From the NCBI GenBank assembly GCA_039196715.1, contig JBCCUP010000007.1, forward strand, positions 1 through 64,000: a DNA stretch of 64,000 nt, read 5' to 3'. The notes beneath the pieces were generated by a model. It was not told the origin of the DNA. It searched no databases and saw only the letters and a program-made list of their open reading frames with translations. This document shows, one piece after another, positions 46,155-53,752 of the stretch. Made by a program: the position numbers and the translations under genes. Each line of letters begins with the position of its first letter. Position 1 is the stretch's first letter. This DNA is from Pseudomonadota bacterium (lineage in GTDB: Bacteria; Pseudomonadota; Gammaproteobacteria; CALCKW01).

Positions 46155-46868
46155 TCAGCGGCGAGCGGCGGGTGTGAGCAAGGCGGCCAGTGCGCGGCCG
46201 AGGGTGTCCAACGGCAGCACCGCGTGCGGGGCGCCGAGTTCGACCGCTGCGCCGGGCATGCCCCAGACCACACTGCTGTGCCGGTCCTGCGCGAGGCAGA
46301 GGCCGCCGGCGTTGCGCGCCGCGAGCAGACCGGCTGCGCCGTCTCGGCCCATGCCGGTCATCAGCACCGAGACGGTGCGCACCCGGCCGAGTTGTGCGAC
46401 CGACTGGAACATGACGTTGACCGAGGGGCGGTGCCCGTTGACCGGTTCACTGTCGTGCGTCGTGGCGACCAGGCGCCCGGCGACCAGACCCGCGCGCAGG
46501 TGCCGGTCACCGGGGGCGAGGTAACAGTGTCCGGGTTCGATCGGCTGATCGCGATCGGCAATGCGGACCTCCATATCGAGCCGCGTGTTCAGCCGCTTGA
46601 CGAGGCGCGCGAGAAAGCGCGCGGGCATGTGTTGGGAGATCAACACCGCATGGTGTTCGACGCGCACCTGCGACAGCAGCGACAAGAGGGCCTCCGGCCC
46701 GCCTGTGGAGGCGCCGATGGCCACCAGTGTCGACACCGTGTCAGAGCACGATCGCAGCGCTTGCAGTTGCGCGCGCAAGGTGTCCGGTATCGGCTGCTCG
46801 GCCAACTGCGCGGCCAGCGACGGTCGCGCGATCACGTCACTGCGTTCGCGTCTCGCTCGCTCAGTCAT
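46155..46868 (-). CDS. cheB: CheB methylesterase without receiver domain
   Basis: A 237-residue protein-glutamate methylesterase/deamidase. The catalytic triad is present: Ser54 in VAIGASTGGPEAL, His80 in LISQHMPARF and Asp177 in MTGMGRDGAAGLL. The usual N-terminal response-regulator domain is absent; only about 45 unassigned residues precede the catalytic domain, so phosphorylation by CheA cannot control it in the usual way. It removes methyl groups from chemoreceptors and opposes CheR. It overlaps the end of cheD by eight bases and is the last gene of the operon. Confidence 0.9.
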   Translation of the reverse strand: MTERARRERSDVIARPSLAAQLAEQPIPDTLRAQLQALRSCSDTVSTLVAIGASTGGPEALLSLLSQVRVEHHAVLISQHMPARFLARLVKRLNTRLDMEVRIADRDQPIEPGHCYLAPGDRHLRAGLVAGRLVATTHDSEPVNGHRPSVNVMFQSVAQLGRVRTVSVLMTGMGRDGAAGLLAARNAGGLCLAQDRHSSVVWGMPGAAVELGAPHAVLPLDTLGRALAALLTPAARR

Positions 46869-47445
46869 CAAGTGAGCCGTGCTTTGTCGCCATCTCACGG
46901 TACATCGGTGCCACCCGTTTGACCCGTGCAATGCCGGAAACGGGCTGGTAAACCACTTTGCGCGGGCACTGCAGACCGAGGTCCGACGCGAGCACGTGGA
47001 GCCCTGCGGCCTGGCAGTAGCCCTCGGCGAAGGCGATGTTGCGCTCGCCAACCCCGTCACCGATGCCCTGGTCCTGCATGTTGCCGCCACCGAACAACTT
47101 GACCTCCATGCGGTCTCGCTCGGCGCCGCACTGCTCGAGGTAGTGAATCAGCGTGTCCATCGCAACCTGGCCGTAGCGGTGGTCACCTCGCGGGTTGAAG
47201 CCCGATGCGCACCCCGCGGGCAGCATGAAGTGGTTCATGCCGCCGATGCCGGCGACCGGGTCACGGATGCACGCCGCGACACAGGAGCCGAGCAGCGTCA
47301 CGATCTGGATCGGTTCGGCTGTGCCGAAGAGTTGCCCCGGGAACACCTTGGCGATCTTCTCCTGCGTCGACGGGTGGCGGTAGAGGTGGGCCTGGCCAAA
47401 TTCGCGTGGGCTGTTCTCGGCCGGCAACTCGAATGCGGCGTTCAT
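46861..47445 (-). CDS. cheD: Chemoreceptor glutamine deamidase CheD
   Basis: A 194-residue receptor deamidase. Catalytic Cys55 in LLGSCVAACIRDP and His72 in GGMNHFMLP are present; HRYGQVAMDTLI and VKLFGGGNM are further family marks. It deamidates specific glutamines of chemoreceptors and may interact with a CheC-type protein. It overlaps cheR by four bases (ATGA) and cheB by eight, showing translational coupling. Confidence 0.95.
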   Translation of the reverse strand: MNAAFELPAENSPREFGQAHLYRHPSTQEKIAKVFPGQLFGTAEPIQIVTLLGSCVAACIRDPVAGIGGMNHFMLPAGCASGFNPRGDHRYGQVAMDTLIHYLEQCGAERDRMEVKLFGGGNMQDQGIGDGVGERNIAFAEGYCQAAGLHVLASDLGLQCPRKVVYQPVSGIARVKRVAPMYREMATKHGSLDD

Positions 47446-48284
47446 GGCACGCGTCTGAACACGGTGTTGTCGACCCGCTCGTAGTACTCTCGGGTGCAGG
47501 GCACCACCTCGGAGTGGCCGAGGTAGAGAAAACCGCCAGGCTGCTGCACGCTGGCGAACCGTCGTATGAGCTGGCCCTGCAACTCACGGCTGAAGTAGAT
47601 CAGCGCGTTGCGACAGAAGATGACATCCACGGGCCCGGCGAAGGGCCAGTGGCCGAAGAGGTTGAGTGTGCTGCACAACAGCAGTTTGCGCAGCTCGGGG
47701 GCGGCGACAAAGCCGTCCGCGGATTCCGTGAACCACTTGTACCGCAGCACGTCAGTGAGGCCGCGGGAATCGGTCATGCTGAAGGCGCCGGCTCGGGTCA
47801 GCTCGACCATGTCGGAGTTGATGTCGGTGCTCAACACGCGCAGATTGGCGATCTGGTCGAGTTTCTTTTCCGCCAGGGCGGTGGCGATGGAGTAGGGTTC
47901 CTGACCAGAGGAACACGCTGACGACCAGATGCGGATCTTCTTCTGCGGCTTGTCGGGGTTGTATAACGCCGGAATGGCGTGCGTCACCAGGTGGTCGAAG
48001 TGGTGTGGCTCACGGAAGAAGTAGGTCAGGTTGGTCGTAACCTTATTGACGAAGAAGACGCGCTCGTAGCGCTCGTTGGCACGCGCGTAGTCAGCGTAGG
48101 CCTCGAAGCAGGGCATGTTCAGTTCGCGCACGCGCCGACAGAAGCGCGAGTAGAGCATGGCGCGCTGTTGCTCTTCGAGGTTGATGCCGGCCCAGTCGTG
48201 TGCCAGCCGTTTGAACTGCGCAAACTCGGCGTTTGTCAGTTCGGCTGGCAGGTTGGGCGCAATGAGGCGTGCTGATGCGTTCAC
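47442..48284 (-). CDS. cheR: Chemotaxis protein methyltransferase CheR
   Basis: A 280-residue SAM-dependent methyltransferase that methylates chemoreceptor glutamates. The N-terminal helical domain has VNKVTTNLTYFFREPHHFD, and the SAM domain has IWSSACSSGQEPYSIA, VLSTDINSDMVELTRAGAF and DVIFCRNALIYFS. It starts at GTG. A 115-base gap with two overlapping hairpins separates it from the upstream STAS gene; the genes downstream overlap it. Confidence 0.95.
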   Translation of the reverse strand: MNASARLIAPNLPAELTNAEFAQFKRLAHDWAGINLEEQQRAMLYSRFCRRVRELNMPCFEAYADYARANERYERVFFVNKVTTNLTYFFREPHHFDHLVTHAIPALYNPDKPQKKIRIWSSACSSGQEPYSIATALAEKKLDQIANLRVLSTDINSDMVELTRAGAFSMTDSRGLTDVLRYKWFTESADGFVAAPELRKLLLCSTLNLFGHWPFAGPVDVIFCRNALIYFSRELQGQLIRRFASVQQPGGFLYLGHSEVVPCTREYYERVDNTVFRRVP

Positions 48285-48341
48285 GTATCCTTACATCGGT
48301 TGAGCGGTGGCAATCGCCGGCGGCGCCGTGGGTGCCAACGG

Positions 48342-48386
48342 CCGTGTCTCACGGGTTGGTGCGAGACACGGTAAACACACCGTGTC
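48342..48386. promoter_or_regulatory. Two mutually exclusive hairpins between the STAS gene and cheR
   Basis: CCGTGTCTC (48342-48350) can pair with GAGACACGG (48363-48371), nine perfect pairs. GACACGGT (48365-48372) can instead pair with ACCGTGTC (48379-48386), eight perfect pairs. The shared middle strand allows only one hairpin at a time. No U-run follows, so it may act on mRNA stability or cheR translation. Confidence 0.5.
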
Positions 48387-48399
48387 GCGGCACGAGGTG

Positions 48400-48675
48400 T
48401 CAGGCCGCCGGCAAGCCGAGCACGTCGCTCGCGCCCATGCACTGCGCGGATTCGAGCAACACCGGGCTGGTCGCCGACCAACTGAACTCACGGTCCTCCT
48501 GACGCAGGTGGTGTGCGAGCACCACGAGTGCCTGCATGCCCGCAGTGTCGACCTTCTTGATCTCGGATCCGTCGAACTCCATGGCATCGGCGCTCTGGTA
48601 ATAGGCGTCGAGCTCGGGCAGGAAATCGTCCATTTCCTTGGCGCGCACTTCGGCGGGGAATTTGTGAGCACTCAT
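48400..48675 (-). CDS. STAS-domain protein (anti-sigma-factor-antagonist-like)
   Basis: A 91-residue single STAS domain. The key segment is IKKVDTAGMQALVVLAHHL, where Thr44 stands at the place of the phosphorylatable Ser/Thr of SpoIIAA-type antagonists. It is translationally coupled to cheW (ATGA overlap). Comparable small STAS proteins occur in some chemotaxis operons, where the role is unclear. No partner kinase is evident next to it. Confidence 0.8.
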   Translation of the reverse strand: MSAHKFPAEVRAKEMDDFLPELDAYYQSADAMEFDGSEIKKVDTAGMQALVVLAHHLRQEDREFSWSATSPVLLESAQCMGASDVLGLPAA

Positions 48676-49187
48676 GCTGCAACTCCGTTTTGCGTGTCGT
48701 CCTCCCAGAGGCAGGTGGCGACCACCTTCTCCAGTTCGATGATGATGACCATCTTGTCTTCGGCCTTGCCCAGACCGCTGATGAGGTCTGCGGACACACT
48801 GCCGACCACGTCATCGCCGTTCTGGATGTCGACCGCGCGCAGGTTGTGCACATCGGCCACTTCGTCGACCAGCAGACCGACGAAGCGGTCCACGCCGTGG
48901 TTGTGGCTGTTGACGATGATCACGGCAGTGGTGTCATCCTGGTCACGGCCGTCGACGTAAAAGCGCATGCGCGCGTCGATGACCGGCACGATCGAGCCGC
49001 GCAAGTTGATCACGCCCAGCACTGTGGTCGTCGTGCTCGGGATGGGCGTCACCGCGCTCCAGCTCTTGATCTCCTTGACCTTCAGGATGTCGATGCCGTA
49101 TTCGACGCCATCGAGCAGGAAAGTCAGGTACTGGTCCGTGATGCTTTCCGGTGACTTTTCGACCGGATCCATGGGTTCGAGTGACAT
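48672..49187 (-). CDS. cheW: Chemotaxis coupling protein CheW
   Basis: A 171-residue adaptor linking receptors to CheA. The pattern is YLTFLLDGVEYGIDILKVKE, GVINLRGSIVPVIDARMRF, then GLLVDEVADVHNL. An N-terminal extension of about 18 residues precedes the fold. Starts at ATG 49187, 23 bases after cheA. Confidence 0.95.
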   Translation of the reverse strand: MSLEPMDPVEKSPESITDQYLTFLLDGVEYGIDILKVKEIKSWSAVTPIPSTTTTVLGVINLRGSIVPVIDARMRFYVDGRDQDDTTAVIIVNSHNHGVDRFVGLLVDEVADVHNLRAVDIQNGDDVVGSVSADLISGLGKAEDKMVIIIELEKVVATCLWEDDTQNGVAA

Positions 49188-49210
49188 GATTTTGTCCTGT
49201 TGAGTCAGCG

Positions 49211-51256
49211 TCAGGCGGCTTCAGACCGAATGGCGTTTTGCGAAAGGGCAGGGGGATCGAGGATCAACGCGACGGAGCCGTCGTTCATGATCGTGGCACC
49301 GGCAAAACCGGGGACCGAATGGAAGTTCTCCTCGAGTGCCTTGATCACCACCTGTTGCTGTCCGACCACGTGGTCGATCACCAACCCCAACATCTCACCG
49401 AGCGACTCGACGATCACCACGAGCTTGTTCTTGTGCGTGGTGGTGGGCGGCAGGTTGAATTTTTTCTGCAGGTTGATCAAGGGCAGGTAGTCGCCCCGGA
49501 ACTTCACAACCTCTTCGCCACCGGGCAACCGCTTGACCTCGTCGTCGCTGAGTTCGAGCGTCTCGACGATGCTGAGGATCGGCAACACGTAGATCTGGTC
49601 GGACACGCGGACAAGTTGGCCGTCGAGGATCGCGAGCGTCAGCGGCAGGTGGATGGTGACCACCGTGCCCTCGCCAGGGTTGGAGGCGATGGTGACGTGC
49701 CCGCCGAGGTCGGCGATGTTGCGTTTCACCACGTCCATGCCGACACCGCGACCGGAGACGTCGCTCACGGCAGCCGCGGTCGAGAAGCCGGGCGCGAAGA
49801 TCAGCATGTCGATCTGCTCGTCCGTGAGCTCGTCGGTTTCGGCGACGATGCCGCGCTCGAGTGCCTTGCGGTACACCACGTCGCGGTTGATGCCGCGGCC
49901 GTCGTCGCCGATGGAGATCACCACGTTGCCACCCTGGTGACGGGCTTCGAGGGTCAGTGTGCCGGTCGGGTCCTTGCCTGCGTCCTTGCGGTCCTCGGGC
50001 GACTCCAGACCGTGGTCGAGTGAGTTGCGAACAAGGTGCACCAACGGGTCCATGATGCCTTCAAGCACGGTCTTGTCGAGCTCGGTGTTGGCACCGTTGA
50101 TCTGCAGGTCGACCGCCTTGTTCAGTTTCTTGGACAGGTCGCGGATCAGGCGCGGCAAGCGGTTGAAGCCGTACGACACCGGCAGCATGCGCACGCGCAT
50201 CACGCTCTCCTGCAGCTCGCGGATGTTGCGCTCCTGCTGCGCAAACTGCTCGGCGAGCTGCTCGTAGTCGTCGACGCTGGGTTCGCTGGTGATGCGGCGG
50301 AGCATGGACTGCGTGATCACGAGCTCGCCGACCATGTTCATGATCTGATCGATTTTCTCGGTTGCGATGCGAATCGTCTGCGATTCGGCGTTGGCTTTTT
50401 GTGCCGGCTTGTCCTGCTCCTTCTTCTTCGCGGGTTCGGGCTTGGCAGCGGCCTCGGGCTTGGCCGCCGCGGCGGTGGGCTCAGGCGTCGGTTCGGGTGA
50501 GGCCTCCGCTTGCGGCGGTTCGGCCTCGGCCTGTGTGCGGTCCTCCACGGTGACCGTGCAATCGAGGGACGCCCACTCAAAGATCTGTTCGATGTCGTCG
50601 GCAGTCGCGGTCGACTCGAGCTCGACCTCCCACTTGAGGTAGCACAGGGTCGGTTCCTCGAGCGGCCAGCTCGGGATCTCGTCGGTCAGCAGGGTGACCT
50701 TGGCCTCACCGAGGCGCAGCAGTTCCTTGAGCAGGAACAGCGGCTCGTTGCCGCGCTGCATGATCTCGGCTTTCGGCGCAAATTCGACGAACCAGCTGCG
50801 CATCGCGGGCTCCGCGCTGCTTTCTGCGTCGGCGTCGGGCTTGGCCTCGGCGCCGCCGCCACCGCCGTTGATTTGTTCGACTCGGTGTTCGAGTTGGGCC
50901 TTGAGCCGCTCGAAGTTCTCCGACGTGCTGCCCTCGCCGTCGCCCTGCAGCAGGTCGTTCAGGCAGTCTTGCGCGTTGAGCAGGATATCGACGTCTTCGT
51001 CGTTGACGGCGAGCTTGCCGTCGCGCATGAAGTCGAGCAGGGTCTCCATGTGGTGTGTGAGCTCGGCGAGCGCCGTGAACCCGAGCGTGGCGCCACCGCC
51101 CTTGATCGAGTGGGCTGCGCGGAACACCTCGTTGACCAGGTCCGGGTCGTCTTCGCCGTTGCCCATCCGGAGCAGCCCGTTCTCCAAGAGTTCGAGGTTC
51201 TCACGGCACTCGTCAAGAAAAATGCTCTTGAGGTTTTCAAGATCCAGATCGTCCAC
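49211..51256 (-). CDS. cheA: Chemotaxis histidine kinase CheA
   Basis: A 681-residue kinase. Domains in order: Hpt with phosphorylated His49 (FRAAHSIKGGGATLGF), a P2-like middle region (about 150-255; YLKWEVELESTATADDIEQI), an Ala/Glu/Lys-rich linker (about 255-300), the dimerisation helix (KIDQIMNMVGELVITQSML), the ATPase (VRNSLDHGLESPEDR, GDDGRGINRDVV) and a C-terminal CheW-like domain. It starts at a GTG with a strong site AGGAAGGA. First gene of the operon cheA-cheW-STAS-cheR-cheD-cheB. Confidence 0.96.
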   Translation of the reverse strand: MDDLDLENLKSIFLDECRENLELLENGLLRMGNGEDDPDLVNEVFRAAHSIKGGGATLGFTALAELTHHMETLLDFMRDGKLAVNDEDVDILLNAQDCLNDLLQGDGEGSTSENFERLKAQLEHRVEQINGGGGGAEAKPDADAESSAEPAMRSWFVEFAPKAEIMQRGNEPLFLLKELLRLGEAKVTLLTDEIPSWPLEEPTLCYLKWEVELESTATADDIEQIFEWASLDCTVTVEDRTQAEAEPPQAEASPEPTPEPTAAAAKPEAAAKPEPAKKKEQDKPAQKANAESQTIRIATEKIDQIMNMVGELVITQSMLRRITSEPSVDDYEQLAEQFAQQERNIRELQESVMRVRMLPVSYGFNRLPRLIRDLSKKLNKAVDLQINGANTELDKTVLEGIMDPLVHLVRNSLDHGLESPEDRKDAGKDPTGTLTLEARHQGGNVVISIGDDGRGINRDVVYRKALERGIVAETDELTDEQIDMLIFAPGFSTAAAVSDVSGRGVGMDVVKRNIADLGGHVTIASNPGEGTVVTIHLPLTLAILDGQLVRVSDQIYVLPILSIVETLELSDDEVKRLPGGEEVVKFRGDYLPLINLQKKFNLPPTTTHKNKLVVIVESLGEMLGLVIDHVVGQQQVVIKALEENFHSVPGFAGATIMNDGSVALILDPPALSQNAIRSEAA

Positions 51257-51709
51257 GAAAATTCCTTCCTGTTGAACGAGAGGGCGCTGACGTCAACCCT
51301 GTTTAGCGATTGCAGCCCCACGGCACTTGGCGTCCTGCCAACCGCCATGTGTGGGCCTGCTCTTACCCGAAATCTAGCGACCGAAACGCGGTGCGATTGA
51401 GCGTGCGAGCGGGCTGTGATCGATTCCTGAACCGGTGAACACAGCGACGTGCTGCGGTGACGGTCTCGGCGGACGCGTCAACGGATTTCCGGCACTGACA
51501 CGGCTGCTGCGGACGCTGAAACGCGCCCCGTGTCCGGGCTGGACCCGGCCTTGCAGTCGCGGGGGAATCCGCTGTGGTGCTGACGGCTCGTGACACAGAA
51601 TCGGTGCGGGTGGCAACCCCACTCGGCAAGAAAGTTGATGCTTCCCTGACAGGCCCAACACCCTTGTCGTGCCGCTTTGCAGTCGCTCTCCATCCCAACC
51701 GGCCCCGTC
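51257..51709. other. Intergenic region between cheA and the HDOD gene
   Basis: About 450 bases without a convincing gene, divergent between cheA and the HDOD gene. On the minus strand TAAA (51305-51302) followed after 16 bases by GCCCTCTC is only a poor sigma-28 match. A TTG at 51677 could extend the HDOD protein. Confidence 0.4.
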
Positions 51710-52561
51710 GTGACAGAACGCCTCGCGTTTGATGAGGTGGTTGCGCTCGCCGACCGCACCCTGCGGGTACCCGCTGTCCTCAACGCAGTGTTCAACCGGT
51801 CGGCTGCAGACGATTGCGAGCTGGACGAGCTCATCGCCTTGCTCGGCGCCGACCCGGTGTTTGCAGCGCAGGTGCTCAGGCTCGCCAACTGCCCCCTCTA
51901 CTACCGCGGCAGCACGCTGACCGCCATCGACCAGGCGGTGGTGCGTCTGGGCCGCCGCGTGATCCACGACATGGCGGCAGCGCTGATCTGTGTGAACGCA
52001 GTCGAGAAAATGCCCTCCGACACGGTGCGCATGGCGGACTTCCTTTTCCAGTCATTGCACGCCGCGCACACCGCCGCGAATCTCTCAGACCACGGCATCT
52101 GCGAGCCGTCGCCGGCTTACACGGCCGCGCTGTTTTCGGGCATCGGCACCATGGTGCTCGTGCACGCTCGCCCCGCGGACATGCGGGCGGTGCTGAACTG
52201 GAGTCTGGAAGTGGACGTGCCGTTGTCGGACACCGTCGACACCGCCTTCGGTTTCGGGCTGTACGATCTCAGCGCCGCGATTGGCCGGCTGTGGGAGCTG
52301 CCGGAGCCGGTCGTGGAGGCGATGACCCACGCGGGTGACCGCGACGGTGCCACGGGCCGTGGCGGTGTCGCCGAGTGTGTCAACGCTGCGACGCGGCTGG
52401 TTGAAGCCTGCGGGGGTGAGTCGGTTGCCGAGGACGTGATCCCGTTGATCCTGGACATCCTCGCTGGCAGCACGTTGAGCCGCATCCAGTCGGACGATGT
52501 GATCACCGAACTCGATGCCGCCAAGCAGAGCGCACACGCGGTGTTGCGGGGCTTGATGTGA
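51710..52561 (+). CDS. HDOD-domain signalling protein
   Basis: A 283-residue protein made almost entirely of an HDOD domain: LRVPAVLNAVFN, FAAQVLRLANCPLYY, STLTAIDQAVVRLGRRVIHDM and TAALFSGIGTMVLVHA are the usual conserved blocks. HDOD resembles HD phosphohydrolases but lacks catalytic residues, and serves in signalling often near chemotaxis genes. I use GTG 51710; TTG at 51677 is possible. No ribosome site is clear for either. Confidence 0.78.
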   Translation: MTERLAFDEVVALADRTLRVPAVLNAVFNRSAADDCELDELIALLGADPVFAAQVLRLANCPLYYRGSTLTAIDQAVVRLGRRVIHDMAAALICVNAVEKMPSDTVRMADFLFQSLHAAHTAANLSDHGICEPSPAYTAALFSGIGTMVLVHARPADMRAVLNWSLEVDVPLSDTVDTAFGFGLYDLSAAIGRLWELPEPVVEAMTHAGDRDGATGRGGVAECVNAATRLVEACGGESVAEDVIPLILDILAGSTLSRIQSDDVITELDAAKQSAHAVLRGLM

Positions 52562-52662
52562 GGCGGGGAGAGGGCAGCCACGCCGTGTGCCTGGCTGCGG
52601 GTGAGAGCGTTGCGGCGCCCGCACCTTGCCGGTCTGCCGACTGAGACAGGCTGCCGTGCGAT

Positions 52663-53127
52663 TCAGGTTGCGGAGATGAAGTGCACCAGGCCCGAGCCGT
52701 AACGGCCCACGTCGATGGTGTAGGTGGTGCTCTTGCTGTCACTCAACTCTGCGTAGGACGGATCGTTCGCCGGCTTGACCTCCGTCAGGCGCAGGTGGTC
52801 CGTGTCGTCGTCCATGTACAACGCCGAGAAAATGTTCATTACCTCGTAGAGGTTGGCGGTAGCAGCCTCGGTCAGCTCCTTCTCCGCGACCATGTCCTCG
52901 GCTGCGCCCGGTGGCACCATCGACAGCGCGGCACCCAGCGCAGCGGCCACCGGCAAGTCACACAGCGCGTAGGCGACTGTTTCATCCTGGCGGTTCACGA
53001 ACACCGCGAAGTGGCTGGCGCCGGCGAGGTCCAGCGACCCTTCTTCCTTGGCGCTGACGCCGTTGCCCACGATCATGTCGAGCGTTTCGTTGAGGCGCGG
53101 GGAGGCGGGCAGGTTGTAATTCGGCAT
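52663..53127 (-). CDS. CheX/CheC-like protein downstream of cheY (putative)
   Basis: A 154-residue protein encoded six bases after cheY on the same strand. The helix EAATANLYEVMNIFSALYM contains an E-x2-N pair (EVMN) as in the phosphatase motif of CheC/CheX/FliY, although the preceding Ser/Asp is missing. The early INGNGVSAKE-like region and beta-rich ends also fit that fold loosely. If correct it would dephosphorylate or bind CheY-P. This is a motif-level guess; the protein may instead be a distinct CheY-associated family. Confidence 0.5.
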   Translation of the reverse strand: MPNYNLPASPRLNETLDMIVGNGVSAKEEGSLDLAGASHFAVFVNRQDETVAYALCDLPVAAALGAALSMVPPGAAEDMVAEKELTEAATANLYEVMNIFSALYMDDDTDHLRLTEVKPANDPSYAELSDSKSTTYTIDVGRYGSGLVHFISAT

Positions 53128-53133
53128 GGTCCG

Positions 53134-53496
53134 TTATCCAAATACAGGGCGGAGCGCTTTCTCGAACGACTCCACGTTGAAAGGCTTACTGATGAGAAAC
53201 TGTGCACCCGCCTCGCGGGCAATCTCGCGCATCTCGGCAGTCGATTCGGTGGTGATGAAACCGAATTTCGTTGTCACGCCCGATTCGCGTACCTTCTTGA
53301 GAAACTCGAGGCCGTTCATCACGGGCATGTTCCAGTCCGACAAAATGAGATCGGGTTTCGCCGATTCCACCTTCTCGAAAGCAATTTGGCCGTTCTCTGC
53401 CTCCGTGATATCGAGGCCATCAAAACCGGCTTGTTTCAGAGTTCGCTTGATCAGCATCCTCATAGAGGTGCTGTCGTCAACTACAAGCACTAACAC
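53134..53496 (-). CDS. cheY: Chemotaxis response regulator CheY
   Basis: A 120-residue single receiver domain. The acidic pair is VVDDSTSMRM, the phosphorylated aspartate Asp54 (LILSDWNMPVMNG), the switch threonine in FITTES and the conserved lysine Lys104 (LISKPFN). It starts at a GTG with GGAG eight bases before. A sigma-28-like promoter lies just upstream. CheA-P is the expected donor and the flagellar motor the expected target. Confidence 0.95.
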   Translation of the reverse strand: MLVLVVDDSTSMRMLIKRTLKQAGFDGLDITEAENGQIAFEKVESAKPDLILSDWNMPVMNGLEFLKKVRESGVTTKFGFITTESTAEMREIAREAGAQFLISKPFNVESFEKALRPVFG

Positions 53497-53525
53497 GTCG
53501 AGTCTCCATGACAAACATGAGTTAC

Positions 53526-53552
53526 GTGTCGGCAAGAATCCGGCCGTCTTTA
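53526..53552 (-). promoter_or_regulatory. Sigma-28 (FliA)-type promoter for cheY
   Basis: On the minus strand TAAA (53552-53549), 15 bases, then GCCGACAC (53533-53526). This fits TAAA-N15-GCCGATAA with six of eight -10 positions and exact spacing. Predicted start lies about 20 bases before the cheY GTG. Confidence 0.6.
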
Positions 53553-53752
53553 GGGTGTGAACGTGCACCACGTCGATGCCACCAGCGTGCAGACGTCTAC
53601 GCGTCATGTGAATTCAATGGCTTGATGCAGGCGCGCTGAATCGGGACGCCAGGACAGTGAGTCGCCAGAGGCGAGATTACCTAAAGGACAGGTGCGTGGT
53701 GGACGCTACACGCCACTGTACTTGTGACATTTCAGGGAATGAGACTCTCGCC

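Noticed and set aside
51287-51305. Sigma-28 promoter for cheA
   Set aside because: TAAA is followed after 16 bases by GCCCTCTC; only the first three -10 bases match.
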